The position numbers and the translations under genes are program-made. Below the pieces are notes generated by a model that was not told the DNA's origin, searched no databases, and saw only the letters and a program-made list of their open reading frames with translations. A stretch of DNA of 64,000 nt, taken from contig JAJFFF010000011.1 of NCBI GenBank assembly GCA_021776785.1, forward strand, positions 50,234 to 114,233, given 5' to 3'. The stretch is from Planctomycetota bacterium (lineage in GTDB: Bacteria; Planctomycetota; PLA2). This document shows, piece after piece, positions 18,441 through 26,202 of the stretch. Each line of letters opens with the position of its first letter. Within the stretch, counting starts at the first letter, position 1.

Positions 18441-19364
18441 GTGAAACCGTTATTCACATTCGCAGTGCTCGCTGTCATCGTCGCTACGACGATGGGAGCC
18501 ACCATGGATGGAGACTGCCCCGGTACGTGCGCAAAGGATCTCGAGGAAGGCTCGGACCTCGACAAGCTTTACAAGTGCCTCTGTGAGATCATCGACGCCG
18601 ACCCCCCGTGCCTGCCGGCCGAAATCGTGAAAGCGCTTAGGACCGTAAAGGACGCCGGCAAGCTAAAGGTCGCCACGCCAAAACAAGTTGCATGCGAACT
18701 CGCCGACCGGGAGATGCCCGGGCTACGAGAAGCAGCAAAGACTGCGAACGAAATCGCGCCGGGTTCTTACCCAGATTCGCTTCTTGAAAAACAACACAAG
18801 GAACTCAAAGTCAAGTACGCGCCGCAAGGAAGCTCGGAGGGGCTAACCGGCAAAAACTGCGTGACTTTTGTCCTTCTGCCGACGCTCTCGAACCCCTACC
18901 GGAAAAAAGCGGCGATGGTTCACGAAGGTACTCATCTCATTCAACAAAACTCGAAGGACTGGAGCGATCCGGGCGGACGAACCGGCGGAAGCGGAACCAA
19001 CTCAGGCGGAGGCGGCGGCTCGAGCACACCGGCCGTATCGACGACAACGCCGGGATGGGGCCTTTATCAGGAACTCGGTGCCGAATCCGCTGCACTCAAA
19101 TACCTGCTTGATCAGGCCGCCAAGAATGCGTCGAGCAGCGACCCCGAGAAAGCGGCGAAAGCTGCCCAAATCAAGGCTGCGATCAAGAGTTCGAAAGGTC
19201 TTCTGGGTACGTCGATCGGCCTCATGTGCACGTTCCTCAAGACGAACGCCGACTCGCCACATGCGACGGCGTTCACGACGTGCAAGAACGACGCCAAGAA
19301 AGTGGTCGCTAAAGCCGACGCATGGCTAGCCGCAAACGCCGAGGCCGGCGAGAAGAACAAATAG
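18441..19364 (+). CDS. Secreted protein with HEGTH motif, putative zinc peptidase
   Basis: A protein of 307 residues with a signal peptide (MKPLFTFAVLAVIVATTMGA) and an N-terminal Cys-rich segment (six Cys within about 26-57). The central region contains AAMVHEGTHLIQQ, an HExxH zinc motif, and about 50 residues later YQELGAESAALKYLLDQ, which could give the third (glutamate) ligand of a gluzincin. A Gly/Ser/Thr-rich insert lies between them (about 176-200). The overall family was not recognised. The start is GTG at 18441 after AAAGGAG. It is followed six bases later by a lipoprotein gene and is probably co-transcribed with it. Protease activity is inferred from the motif only. Confidence 0.6.
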   Translation: MKPLFTFAVLAVIVATTMGATMDGDCPGTCAKDLEEGSDLDKLYKCLCEIIDADPPCLPAEIVKALRTVKDAGKLKVATPKQVACELADREMPGLREAAKTANEIAPGSYPDSLLEKQHKELKVKYAPQGSSEGLTGKNCVTFVLLPTLSNPYRKKAAMVHEGTHLIQQNSKDWSDPGGRTGGSGTNSGGGGGSSTPAVSTTTPGWGLYQELGAESAALKYLLDQAAKNASSSDPEKAAKAAQIKAAIKSSKGLLGTSIGLMCTFLKTNADSPHATAFTTCKNDAKKVVAKADAWLAANAEAGEKNK

Positions 19365-19369
19365 GGAGA

Positions 19370-20698
19370 ATGGACGTGCAGTACTCATGGTTTGCTTTTC
19401 TTTTTTTAGTCCTTCTCAACGCGTGTACAGGCTCGACGCCTGCACCATCGCTTACTCGGTCGGCCCAGGTTTTGACCACGACGCCGGACGCTTTCGTTCA
19501 AGGTAGCTTTCAAGACGGCGACGCTGCACCGGTCTTTCTGTACTTGGCGTCTTCCGAAGACGGTCAAGTCCTCTTCGAGGCAATCGACGACGGAGCCCAA
19601 ACTTGCATCGACACGGAGAGCAATGCGATTTTGTGGGGCGACTCTTGGCGGGTCGCGGATACGACGTGGTTCGTTGTCAGCGTGGTGATGGCCGACGAAA
19701 CCGCGCGTGTCCTTCGCTACAAAGATGTAGACGGAGACGGCGCACCGGACGAATCTTCCAAGGAGGAAATCGCCACATCCGGGACCGAACCGGCCTATAT
19801 CACCAGCGTTACTCGCGTAGACAACGAAGATGCTTCCGCGGTCTTCGTTCTCGATAGCCGCTGCCAAGACATCTGGGTTGCAAGCGACACCGATTCCGAC
19901 GGGTGGGCCGACGAGCTGGAGACGACCGCGTTCGCCATGTCCGCGGACTATTCCGAGATTCTCAAGGCGGCAGGGATTGTCGCGTTCGATCACGATGGGA
20001 TCGATCACGCCATGGTCATCACGTCTGGAATCGTCCGTGGCTCCAGCCGCGTCGAAGGCTACATGCTGTACGACGACGATGGGGACGGAAGTGCCGACCG
20101 AGTCGAATCAAGCACGCAGCCCAGCCCCACGCCGTCCTCATACGGACGCCTCTATCACGGGCAGAGCACGGTTACGGTGCTCGGCGGCTACAGCGCGGAT
20201 GGTCGGATCGTCGAAGCATGGGAACTGGGAGAGCAGGGCGAGGATGTCGTCCTCCTAAGTTCCGCGACCTTTGCAGCTTCCAACGTTTTGACGATGTCCC
20301 TAACTCGTTCCCTCGCGCAGGGCGAGCAGATTGGATTGCGTTTCGCGGACGGCGGAATTCAGTTCATTCAAACTGTGGCCGCAGCCGAGCCGCAGGTCCT
20401 CGGCACGGGAGTCTCACGCTACACGACGACAGATCTTGAGGTCCCACAGACGATCACGCTTACCGGTCTCAACTTCGTCAGCACGATGATCGTCACGGTT
20501 CTCGGGCCGGACGGTACGTTGTCGACCGCTGCGCCGACGGTACTCACATCCACAGAAGCCACCATCACGCTACCGACGTACGTCGAGCCCACCGAAGGGT
20601 TCCCCCGCGCATCACTCGCGATCTGGGCGTCTTCATCGCAAAACAACGACGACCCCACGATCCCGGTCATGATTGCCGTGTCTCCGCCGGCCGAATAG
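19370..20698 (+). CDS. Lipoprotein with Ca-binding-like DxDxDG repeats
   Basis: A protein of 442 residues. The lipoprotein signal ends at LVLLNAC. It contains at least three short calcium-loop motifs of the thrombospondin type 3/FG-GAP kind (DVDGDGAPDE, DSDGWADE, DDDGDGSADR), set among beta-rich repeats that may form a propeller (about 40-350). The last ~90 residues resemble an IPT/TIG-like Ig fold (PQTITLTGLNFVSTMIVTV). The ATG at 19370 follows AGGGAG and is six bases after the stop of the HEGTH protein gene. Probably anchored to the outer membrane and calcium-dependent; no partner can be named with certainty. Confidence 0.7.
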   Translation: MDVQYSWFAFLFLVLLNACTGSTPAPSLTRSAQVLTTTPDAFVQGSFQDGDAAPVFLYLASSEDGQVLFEAIDDGAQTCIDTESNAILWGDSWRVADTTWFVVSVVMADETARVLRYKDVDGDGAPDESSKEEIATSGTEPAYITSVTRVDNEDASAVFVLDSRCQDIWVASDTDSDGWADELETTAFAMSADYSEILKAAGIVAFDHDGIDHAMVITSGIVRGSSRVEGYMLYDDDGDGSADRVESSTQPSPTPSSYGRLYHGQSTVTVLGGYSADGRIVEAWELGEQGEDVVLLSSATFAASNVLTMSLTRSLAQGEQIGLRFADGGIQFIQTVAAAEPQVLGTGVSRYTTTDLEVPQTITLTGLNFVSTMIVTVLGPDGTLSTAAPTVLTSTEATITLPTYVEPTEGFPRASLAIWASSSQNNDDPTIPVMIAVSPPAE

Positions 20699-20709
20699 TA
20701 AAACGGCCC

Positions 20710-20738
20710 AAACCCGGGCCCAAACGGGCCCGGGTTTT
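20710..20738 (+). terminator. Rho-independent terminator
   Basis: A 12-bp perfect stem (AAACCCGGGCCC at 20710-20721, complement at 20726-20737) has a four-base loop and ends in TTTT. It lies 12 bases after the stop of the lipoprotein gene and closes that operon before the retron cassette begins. Confidence 0.85.
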
Positions 20739-20884
20739 CAGCGGCACCGCCGTCATCATCGCCGGACGGCCTGAACGCGACATCCGTAAACCGCCCGGAT
20801 GGACCATGCGTCGCGCACGGGCCGAAATGTACTGACCCGCACGCATCGCAACCTGTCCCCGACCGCCGCTAGTTTGGCGTTGAG

Positions 20885-22570
20885 GTGACTCAGGGAGCGG
20901 CCGTACTCGCGGAGGAGTATTTCGACAGCGGCGATCCGCGTTTTCTCGAAGCGTTTCGAGATGTGCGGATCCCGGACCGCGTCGCTGCGATGACCGATCG
21001 CTGGTTCCGCGACCCGCGGCCGTGGGCGCGCGAGCAGGCCATCGCTTACTTCGAGGAGCCCCTTTCCACCGACGGCCACCACCCCGTGCTTAAGCGCTGG
21101 CTTCGCCATGCGGAGAGCACGGCCGACACCGAGCTGATGGGCGTGCTGATGGTGGCGTGCGACGGGCTCGTGCGGCGAGAGTTCCAGTGGGGTCAGTTCT
21201 CGACACCGCGCAATTCGATCCTGCCTCCGCGCACCTACGACCGCAAACAAAACAAGTGGCGCAAGCGCGAGTGGACGCACGGCAAAGTGCTCTATAGCTA
21301 CGCCACGCGCCGTTACCTGCGCCGGCGCGCGTGGCGCTGGTTTCGAAAAATCGGTCACCAATCGGCGGAAACGTACGTCGCTGCGGTCGCGTCCGCGCTC
21401 TCTCGCTACACCGACGCCGCACTCGAAGACGGACCCGCGATTCTCGACTCGTGGTCCTTACTGCACGCATGTTTTTTCCACAGCCCGCTGCTCGAGTTCG
21501 ACGCGCGCCGCGCGCAACTCACGGACGGTAGCCAGCTCGCCGATCTCGAACCCGCACCGGCGTTTCCCGAACTGTGGTCGCGGACCGAGTCGTTCCCCGA
21601 GCTCGCCAGCCTGATCGTGCGGGCGTCGAGCCGCTTGGTGCGCACGTGGGCGATACGTTTTGTGCGCGCCAACCACCAGGCCGCGCTCGCCGCACTCGAT
21701 ATCGCCACGATCGTGCGCTGGATCGGCCACGACGACACGGAGATTCAAGAGTTCGGCATCGCGTGCCTGGAAAACCACGAGGCGTTACCCACGCTCCGCA
21801 TCGACGATTGGAAGCAACTCTTAGCGATCCAAGATCCCTTGTTGCTGCAACGGCTCTGCGAGTTGATGCAACGCCACGTCCGCGCGGATCGCATCGACGA
21901 CACGGAATGCGTGGCGCTCACGACAAGCCGACCGACGCCGATCGCACGTCTCGGGTTGTCGCTTCTCCAACCACGCGAGTTGCGGGATCCGGGGCTACTC
22001 GTCGGGCTTGCCGACGCGCGCTGCGAAGCGGTCGGCGCCGCGGTTGCCGAGTTCGCGCTAAAGCGCCTGAGCACCGACGCCGCGTGGAATCCCGAAGCGT
22101 GCATGCGGTTCTTGGACTCCGCCAACCCCGCCGTGCGTGTGGCCGCCTGGGCATGGTTGCTCGCGCACGACCGAGCCTCGCGCGAGTCGATGTTTTTCGT
22201 GCGGCTGATCGAAACGCCGCACGACGACATGCGGTTGCCGCTCATCGACGAACTCGAACGCCGCGCCGCGCTGCCCGGACTCGGCGGCGACACGCTGGTC
22301 CCCGTTTGGTCGTCGGTGTTACTGGGCGTCCATCGCGGCGGACGTCGCAAACCGAAAGCGGTGCGCCAAATCGCGAACGCGATCATCGCCGAGCCGGAGC
22401 GCGTTGACGCGTTGCTGCCGGTGCTGTGCGTCGCCGTGCGCAGCGTACGCGGACCGGAACGCGCCGCCGGCCTGTCGGCGCTGGCTACCGTCGCGGCCAA
22501 GCACCCCGCGCTGCACGCGCGCATCGAAGAGCGACTTCCCGGCCTCTCGCTCCCGGAGGCGACGCGATGA
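20885..22570 (+). CDS. ARM/HEAT-repeat protein of a type XIII-like retron
   Basis: A protein of 561 residues made almost entirely of paired alpha helices, consistent with ARM/HEAT repeats (for example IVRWIGHDDTEIQEFGIAC and SANPAVRVAAWAWLLAHD). A tryptophan- and arginine-rich segment near 130-170 is the least repeat-like part. It is the first gene of a cassette with a winged-helix/SWIM-like protein, an msr-msd RNA and a retron reverse transcriptase, the gene set of type XIII retrons as classified by Mestre and colleagues. It starts GTG at 20885, and its stop overlaps the next start (ATGA). In retron systems accessory proteins act as effector or antitoxin-controlled toxin; its own role is unknown. 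Confidence 0.72.
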   Translation: MTQGAAVLAEEYFDSGDPRFLEAFRDVRIPDRVAAMTDRWFRDPRPWAREQAIAYFEEPLSTDGHHPVLKRWLRHAESTADTELMGVLMVACDGLVRREFQWGQFSTPRNSILPPRTYDRKQNKWRKREWTHGKVLYSYATRRYLRRRAWRWFRKIGHQSAETYVAAVASALSRYTDAALEDGPAILDSWSLLHACFFHSPLLEFDARRAQLTDGSQLADLEPAPAFPELWSRTESFPELASLIVRASSRLVRTWAIRFVRANHQAALAALDIATIVRWIGHDDTEIQEFGIACLENHEALPTLRIDDWKQLLAIQDPLLLQRLCELMQRHVRADRIDDTECVALTTSRPTPIARLGLSLLQPRELRDPGLLVGLADARCEAVGAAVAEFALKRLSTDAAWNPEACMRFLDSANPAVRVAAWAWLLAHDRASRESMFFVRLIETPHDDMRLPLIDELERRAALPGLGGDTLVPVWSSVLLGVHRGGRRKPKAVRQIANAIIAEPERVDALLPVLCVAVRSVRGPERAAGLSALATVAAKHPALHARIEERLPGLSLPEATR

Positions 22571-24249
22571 GAGTGGACCTGGCGTATCACGGCCGCAGCG
22601 GCGTGACGGACAACGTGCTCGGGTTCAAACCGAACCTGGCGCGCGATGTCGTCAGTTTCGACGGCGAGCTTCGTCATCCGGTCCGGTTCCGCGAGGCGAT
22701 CTCTGCGCTGCACGACGTTGTGGTCAGCGACCTGCGGTTCAAAAAGCGCGACAAGACCGCGTACCGGGAGTGGAAAGCCGGCGAAGGCCAACGCCTCGCC
22801 GTGGTTCGCGCCGACGCCCTGGCAGCCGCGCGCGCTGAAGCGGATAAGGAGCACGGCGTCACGAGAGAGCTGCGCAGCCGCTACAACGCCGCGCGCAAAA
22901 CGTACTGGAGCGCGCGGCGGCGCTACGACCGCTACCTGCGCAAGTACGACGTCGAACTGTGGCGCAAGCTCTACCCGTGCGACCCGGTCGTCACCGTCGG
23001 ACCCGACGTCGTGTTCTTCGAGTGCTTTTCGTCCGACGAATCGTCGTACGGCTGTCTCACGGTAGACCGCGACGCGTTCGGCGCCTCGCGCGGCGTGCAG
23101 ATGGGCACAACGAACGTCGATTACTCGTGGGATCTCTACGAGGGGTTTCAGTCGCTGCGCACATATCGCTCCACGCGGCTGCACGTCGACCCGTCCGGCT
23201 TCGAAGTGAAAACGACCGACGCCGATACGATCCGCGAGGAAAAGATCGACCTGCCGGACGGGTGGTTGCGCGGATTCATGCAACTGCAAGCGACGATGAC
23301 GCTGCCGATGCGGCGCGTGTCGCTTTCGCGCGAAGCTCTGTACGGCCTGCTCGCCGTGTTCAAACGGCGTAAAGCGAAAAAGAGCCCGCGCGCGATCCGT
23401 TTCGAACTTTTGGCGGGCCAAGCCCCGACGGTCGTGCTCGAGCCGTGGGAACAGCGCATCGTCTCCGAGGAGACGCGCTACGAGGGCCCGGACGGACCGC
23501 CGATTCGCATCTGGGGGCGGCGACGGTTGCTCGTGCTCGCGCGGCTCTTGCCGTTGATTGAGCGTTGCGACGTGTACTTGCTCGGCGACGGGTTGCCGTC
23601 GTTTTGGGTCGCGCACATGCGCGAGATGCGGCTCACGCTCGGCTTGTCCGGCTGGACGACCAACGACTGGACGCGCGGGTCGTCGCTCGACCTACTCGCG
23701 CCACCGGTCGAGCCGCCGCGCGAAGTCGTGCAACGGGCCGCCGCGTTCATGCAGCGCACGAGAACGGCGACGCTCGACGAAGTGCAGCGCCACTGTACGT
23801 GCCCGCTCGATGTCGCCGCCGCCGCGCTCAACCGCCTCGCGCACACGGGGCAGGTGATCGGCGATCTTGCCGCGGGAACGTACCGCTGGCGCCAGGTCAT
23901 GCCGATCGCGCTCGGCGAAGCGCAACTCGGTCCGGAAAGCCCGGAGCTCACGGGCGCGCGCGAGTTGTTCGCCAAGGGCGCGGTGCGGATCGAACGGCGC
24001 GAGGAGATCGCCGGCGGACGCCTCCTCGTTGCCGGACGCGTCGCAAACGAAGACGTCGAGCTGTTGCTCGACCGCGACGGCGTCTTGAAAAAAGCCAAGA
24101 GCACAGACCGGCACCACCGCCGCACGGGGCTCCGTGCGGGGCCGAGCCGGTACGTGCTTGCGTTGCGCATGGCGAGCCAACACGACCCGCGCACCGATCG
24201 CAACACGTCGGACTGGTACCGGCGGTTGCAGGGGTGGGCGTCGCCGTAA
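22567..24249 (+). CDS. Winged-helix/degenerate SWIM protein of a type XIII-like retron
   Basis: A protein of 560 residues. It has an N-terminal domain of unknown fold, a charged, possibly coiled-coil stretch (about 75-115, rich in Arg/Lys/Tyr), a central alpha/beta region, a predicted winged helix (about 385-445, containing TLDEVQRHCTCPLDVAAAAL and TYRWRQVMP) and a C-terminal SWIM-like segment. In SWIM domains zinc is held by CxC...CxH just before an LALR tail. Here the same frame reads KSTDRHHRRTGLRAGPSRYV (about 510-529), followed by LALR, so both first cysteines, the third cysteine and the histidine are all replaced. It starts at ATG 22567, overlapping the ARM gene stop by four bases, so the two are coupled. 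Part of the retron effector module by context. Confidence 0.7.
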   Translation: MRVDLAYHGRSGVTDNVLGFKPNLARDVVSFDGELRHPVRFREAISALHDVVVSDLRFKKRDKTAYREWKAGEGQRLAVVRADALAAARAEADKEHGVTRELRSRYNAARKTYWSARRRYDRYLRKYDVELWRKLYPCDPVVTVGPDVVFFECFSSDESSYGCLTVDRDAFGASRGVQMGTTNVDYSWDLYEGFQSLRTYRSTRLHVDPSGFEVKTTDADTIREEKIDLPDGWLRGFMQLQATMTLPMRRVSLSREALYGLLAVFKRRKAKKSPRAIRFELLAGQAPTVVLEPWEQRIVSEETRYEGPDGPPIRIWGRRRLLVLARLLPLIERCDVYLLGDGLPSFWVAHMREMRLTLGLSGWTTNDWTRGSSLDLLAPPVEPPREVVQRAAAFMQRTRTATLDEVQRHCTCPLDVAAAALNRLAHTGQVIGDLAAGTYRWRQVMPIALGEAQLGPESPELTGARELFAKGAVRIERREEIAGGRLLVAGRVANEDVELLLDRDGVLKKAKSTDRHHRRTGLRAGPSRYVLALRMASQHDPRTDRNTSDWYRRLQGWASP

Positions 24250-24282
24250 CGACGACCCGCTCGCTTGAAAACTAAACATTGT

Positions 24283-24498
24283 CGGAGGGGCCGGGAGCCT
24301 CGAGACCATCTTGCTGCGGCGTTCCGCCGCGGTTGACATTGGCTACCCATGCTTCCCCAAGGCCGTTGTTCTTATTGCCGTACACGCACCCGTGCGCTCG
24401 GACTAGAACAAGCCAAAGCTTTCCGCGCGCACGGGTGCGTGTACGGCTTGGTGAACGACCTTGGTCCGCGGACAGAAGTCGAGCCCCGGTCCCCTCCG
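24283..24498 (+). ncRNA. Retron msr-msd non-coding RNA
   Basis: This 216-base region, between the SWIM-like gene and the reverse transcriptase gene, has the parts expected of a retron RNA. The a1/a2 flanks pair: CGGAGGGGCCGGG at 24283-24295 with CCCGGTCCCCTCCG at 24485-24498, one base bulged. An AGC at 24296-24298 directly after a1 is the usual site of the branching guanosine (G24297). An msr hairpin lies at 24314-24332 (8-bp stem, TTC loop). The msd is a long hairpin: 21 perfect base pairs (24377-24397 with 24427-24447), a 29-base loop, and a weaker outer extension down to about 24357 and 24464. The exact msDNA ends cannot be read from sequence. Confidence 0.8.
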
Positions 24499-24517
24499 CT
24501 TTCATTCTGGTTGTTTC

Positions 24518-26140
24518 ATGCGATACGTCATCGCCGTTATCTTTCTGATTTGGGTCGGCCGACTCCTTTGGTTCGGTCTGGCCGCGCTGTGGCGCGCGAT
24601 GTTTGGTCCGCCGGCTCCGCGGCGTCGCGGCCAGCGCTTTGATTTCGAGATCGAAGGGGAACCACGCGGTCCGCACACGACGACACAGCGGACACGAAGA
24701 ACGCGGTCCCAAGACGAGTCCCAGCTCGATCCCGGCGGTTTCGGACCGGCGCGCGAGGAGACGATGCGCCAGGCGCGGCGCATTCGCAATGCGTACTGGA
24801 ATCCGTGGTCGATGCGGCAAGACCTCATCCCGCCCGCAACCGATGACGTGACCCGCGTTGTTGACGGCGCGATGGTCGGCGAGGGATTCATCACGCCGGA
24901 AGAGCTCGAGGAGATCCACGAGGTCGGCCGCGAGATGGACGAGAAGCGTCCGACGATGCTGCACGCGCAAACGGCGGCGGTCGATGCGGTGCGTTTAGAC
25001 GCCGAACAACGCGCCGCGATCCGCGCACAGAAAAAGGCCGAAGCGGCGGAGCGGAAACGAAAGCGCGCCGAAGAAGTCAAACACCGGCGCGCCACCGATA
25101 TTGTGTTCTTGGGCCGCGGCGTCTCGCGCGGGCTCGCGGACCGGCGCGCGAACGTCGAGCGGCTCGAAGCCGCGGGCTTGCCGGTGCTCGCAACGCCGGC
25201 GGACGTCGCAAGAGCGTTGGGGCTCGAGATTCCGCGCCTGAGATGGCTCGCATTCCACAACGACGCGGCGCGAAGGGTGCACTATGTGAGATTCACGGTG
25301 CCGAAGCGATCGGGCGGCGTGCGCGAACTCGCATCGCCGCACAAGACACTAAGGCGCGCGCAGGAGTGGATCTTGCGCGAAGTGCTCGACCATGTGCCGG
25401 TCCACGACGCGGCGCACGGGTTCGTACGGGGAAAAAGCATCGCGACGAACGCCAAGGTGCACGTGGGACGCGACGTGGTGGTCAACGCGGACCTGCGCGA
25501 TTTTTTCCCGACGGTGACGTTTTGGCGAGTCGAGGGCGCGTTTCGACAACTCGGATACAGCGCGGCGGTGGCGACGATCTTCGCGCTGTTGTGCACAGAG
25601 GCGCCGCGTACAACGCTGACGTACGAGGGAGAGACGTATCACGCAGCAACCGGGCCGCGCGCGTTGCCGCAAGGCGCGTGCACAAGCCCGGCACTTTCCA
25701 ACTTGGTCGCAAGAAGACTCGACTCAAGAATGACGGGGATCGCGAAAAAGCTGGGGTGGCTCTACACGCGGTACGCAGACGACCTAACGCTATCGACAAG
25801 CGGCGCACCAAAAGAAAACGTGGGCTACTTGCTGGCAAGGCTCCGTCACATCGCAGAAGACGAAGGCTTCGAGGTCAACGAAAAGAAGACAAGAGTCCTA
25901 AGAAGAAACACGCGTCAAGAAGTAACGGGACTGGTCGTAAACGACCAAGTAGCGGTACGAAGAAAAGAGATACGTCGCCTAAGAGCAATCCTACACAGAG
26001 CAAAAACCGAAGGCCTAGCCCAACAGAACCGAGAAGAGCATCCGAACTTCGAAGCATGGATCAAAGGAATGATCGCGTACGTGTCGATGGTGCAGCCGAA
26101 GCAGGGTGCGGAGTTGCGGCGGGCGCTGGATCAGATCTAG
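24518..26140 (+). CDS. Retron reverse transcriptase with N-terminal membrane helix
   Basis: A protein of 540 residues. The reverse transcriptase domain (about 190-535) has the two retron signatures: NAKVH (region X, 311-315) and VTG (region Y, 469-471). It also has motif A NADLRDFFPT (D325), LPQGACTSP (383-391) and the active-site YADD (419-422). The long N-terminal extension (1-190) is charged and helical, but the first 30 residues (MRYVIAVIFLIWVGRLLWFG and what follows) look like a membrane helix, unusual for a retron enzyme. The ATG at 24518 lies 19 bases past a2 of the retron RNA; no clear Shine-Dalgarno is seen, and internal starts could bypass the helix. It makes msDNA from the adjacent RNA; anti-phage defence is inferred from the family. 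Confidence 0.88.
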   Translation: MRYVIAVIFLIWVGRLLWFGLAALWRAMFGPPAPRRRGQRFDFEIEGEPRGPHTTTQRTRRTRSQDESQLDPGGFGPAREETMRQARRIRNAYWNPWSMRQDLIPPATDDVTRVVDGAMVGEGFITPEELEEIHEVGREMDEKRPTMLHAQTAAVDAVRLDAEQRAAIRAQKKAEAAERKRKRAEEVKHRRATDIVFLGRGVSRGLADRRANVERLEAAGLPVLATPADVARALGLEIPRLRWLAFHNDAARRVHYVRFTVPKRSGGVRELASPHKTLRRAQEWILREVLDHVPVHDAAHGFVRGKSIATNAKVHVGRDVVVNADLRDFFPTVTFWRVEGAFRQLGYSAAVATIFALLCTEAPRTTLTYEGETYHAATGPRALPQGACTSPALSNLVARRLDSRMTGIAKKLGWLYTRYADDLTLSTSGAPKENVGYLLARLRHIAEDEGFEVNEKKTRVLRRNTRQEVTGLVVNDQVAVRRKEIRRLRAILHRAKTEGLAQQNREEHPNFEAWIKGMIAYVSMVQPKQGAELRRALDQI

Positions 26141-26149
26141 CCTGAAGAG

Positions 26150-26181
26150 GCGTGGCCACTGGGGCCAGCGCGGGTGCCCGC
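26150..26181. terminator. Candidate bidirectional terminator after the retron
   Basis: A short GC-rich hairpin (GCGTGGCC at 26150-26157 pairing with GGCCAGCGC at 26163-26171, one base bulged) is followed by a GCGGG/CCCGC pair. It lies between the stops of the convergent reverse transcriptase and Fic genes. There is no T tract, so the call is tentative. Confidence 0.35.
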
Positions 26182-26202
26182 CCCTTCGCGAGTGAGACCT
26201 GT

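Noticed and set aside
21745..23616. Open frame of 623 codons on the minus strand across the retron partner genes
   Set aside because: It lies antisense to two coupled genes with domain features. Its product is Arg/Ala/Pro-rich with no recognised motif; typical of high-GC antisense frames.
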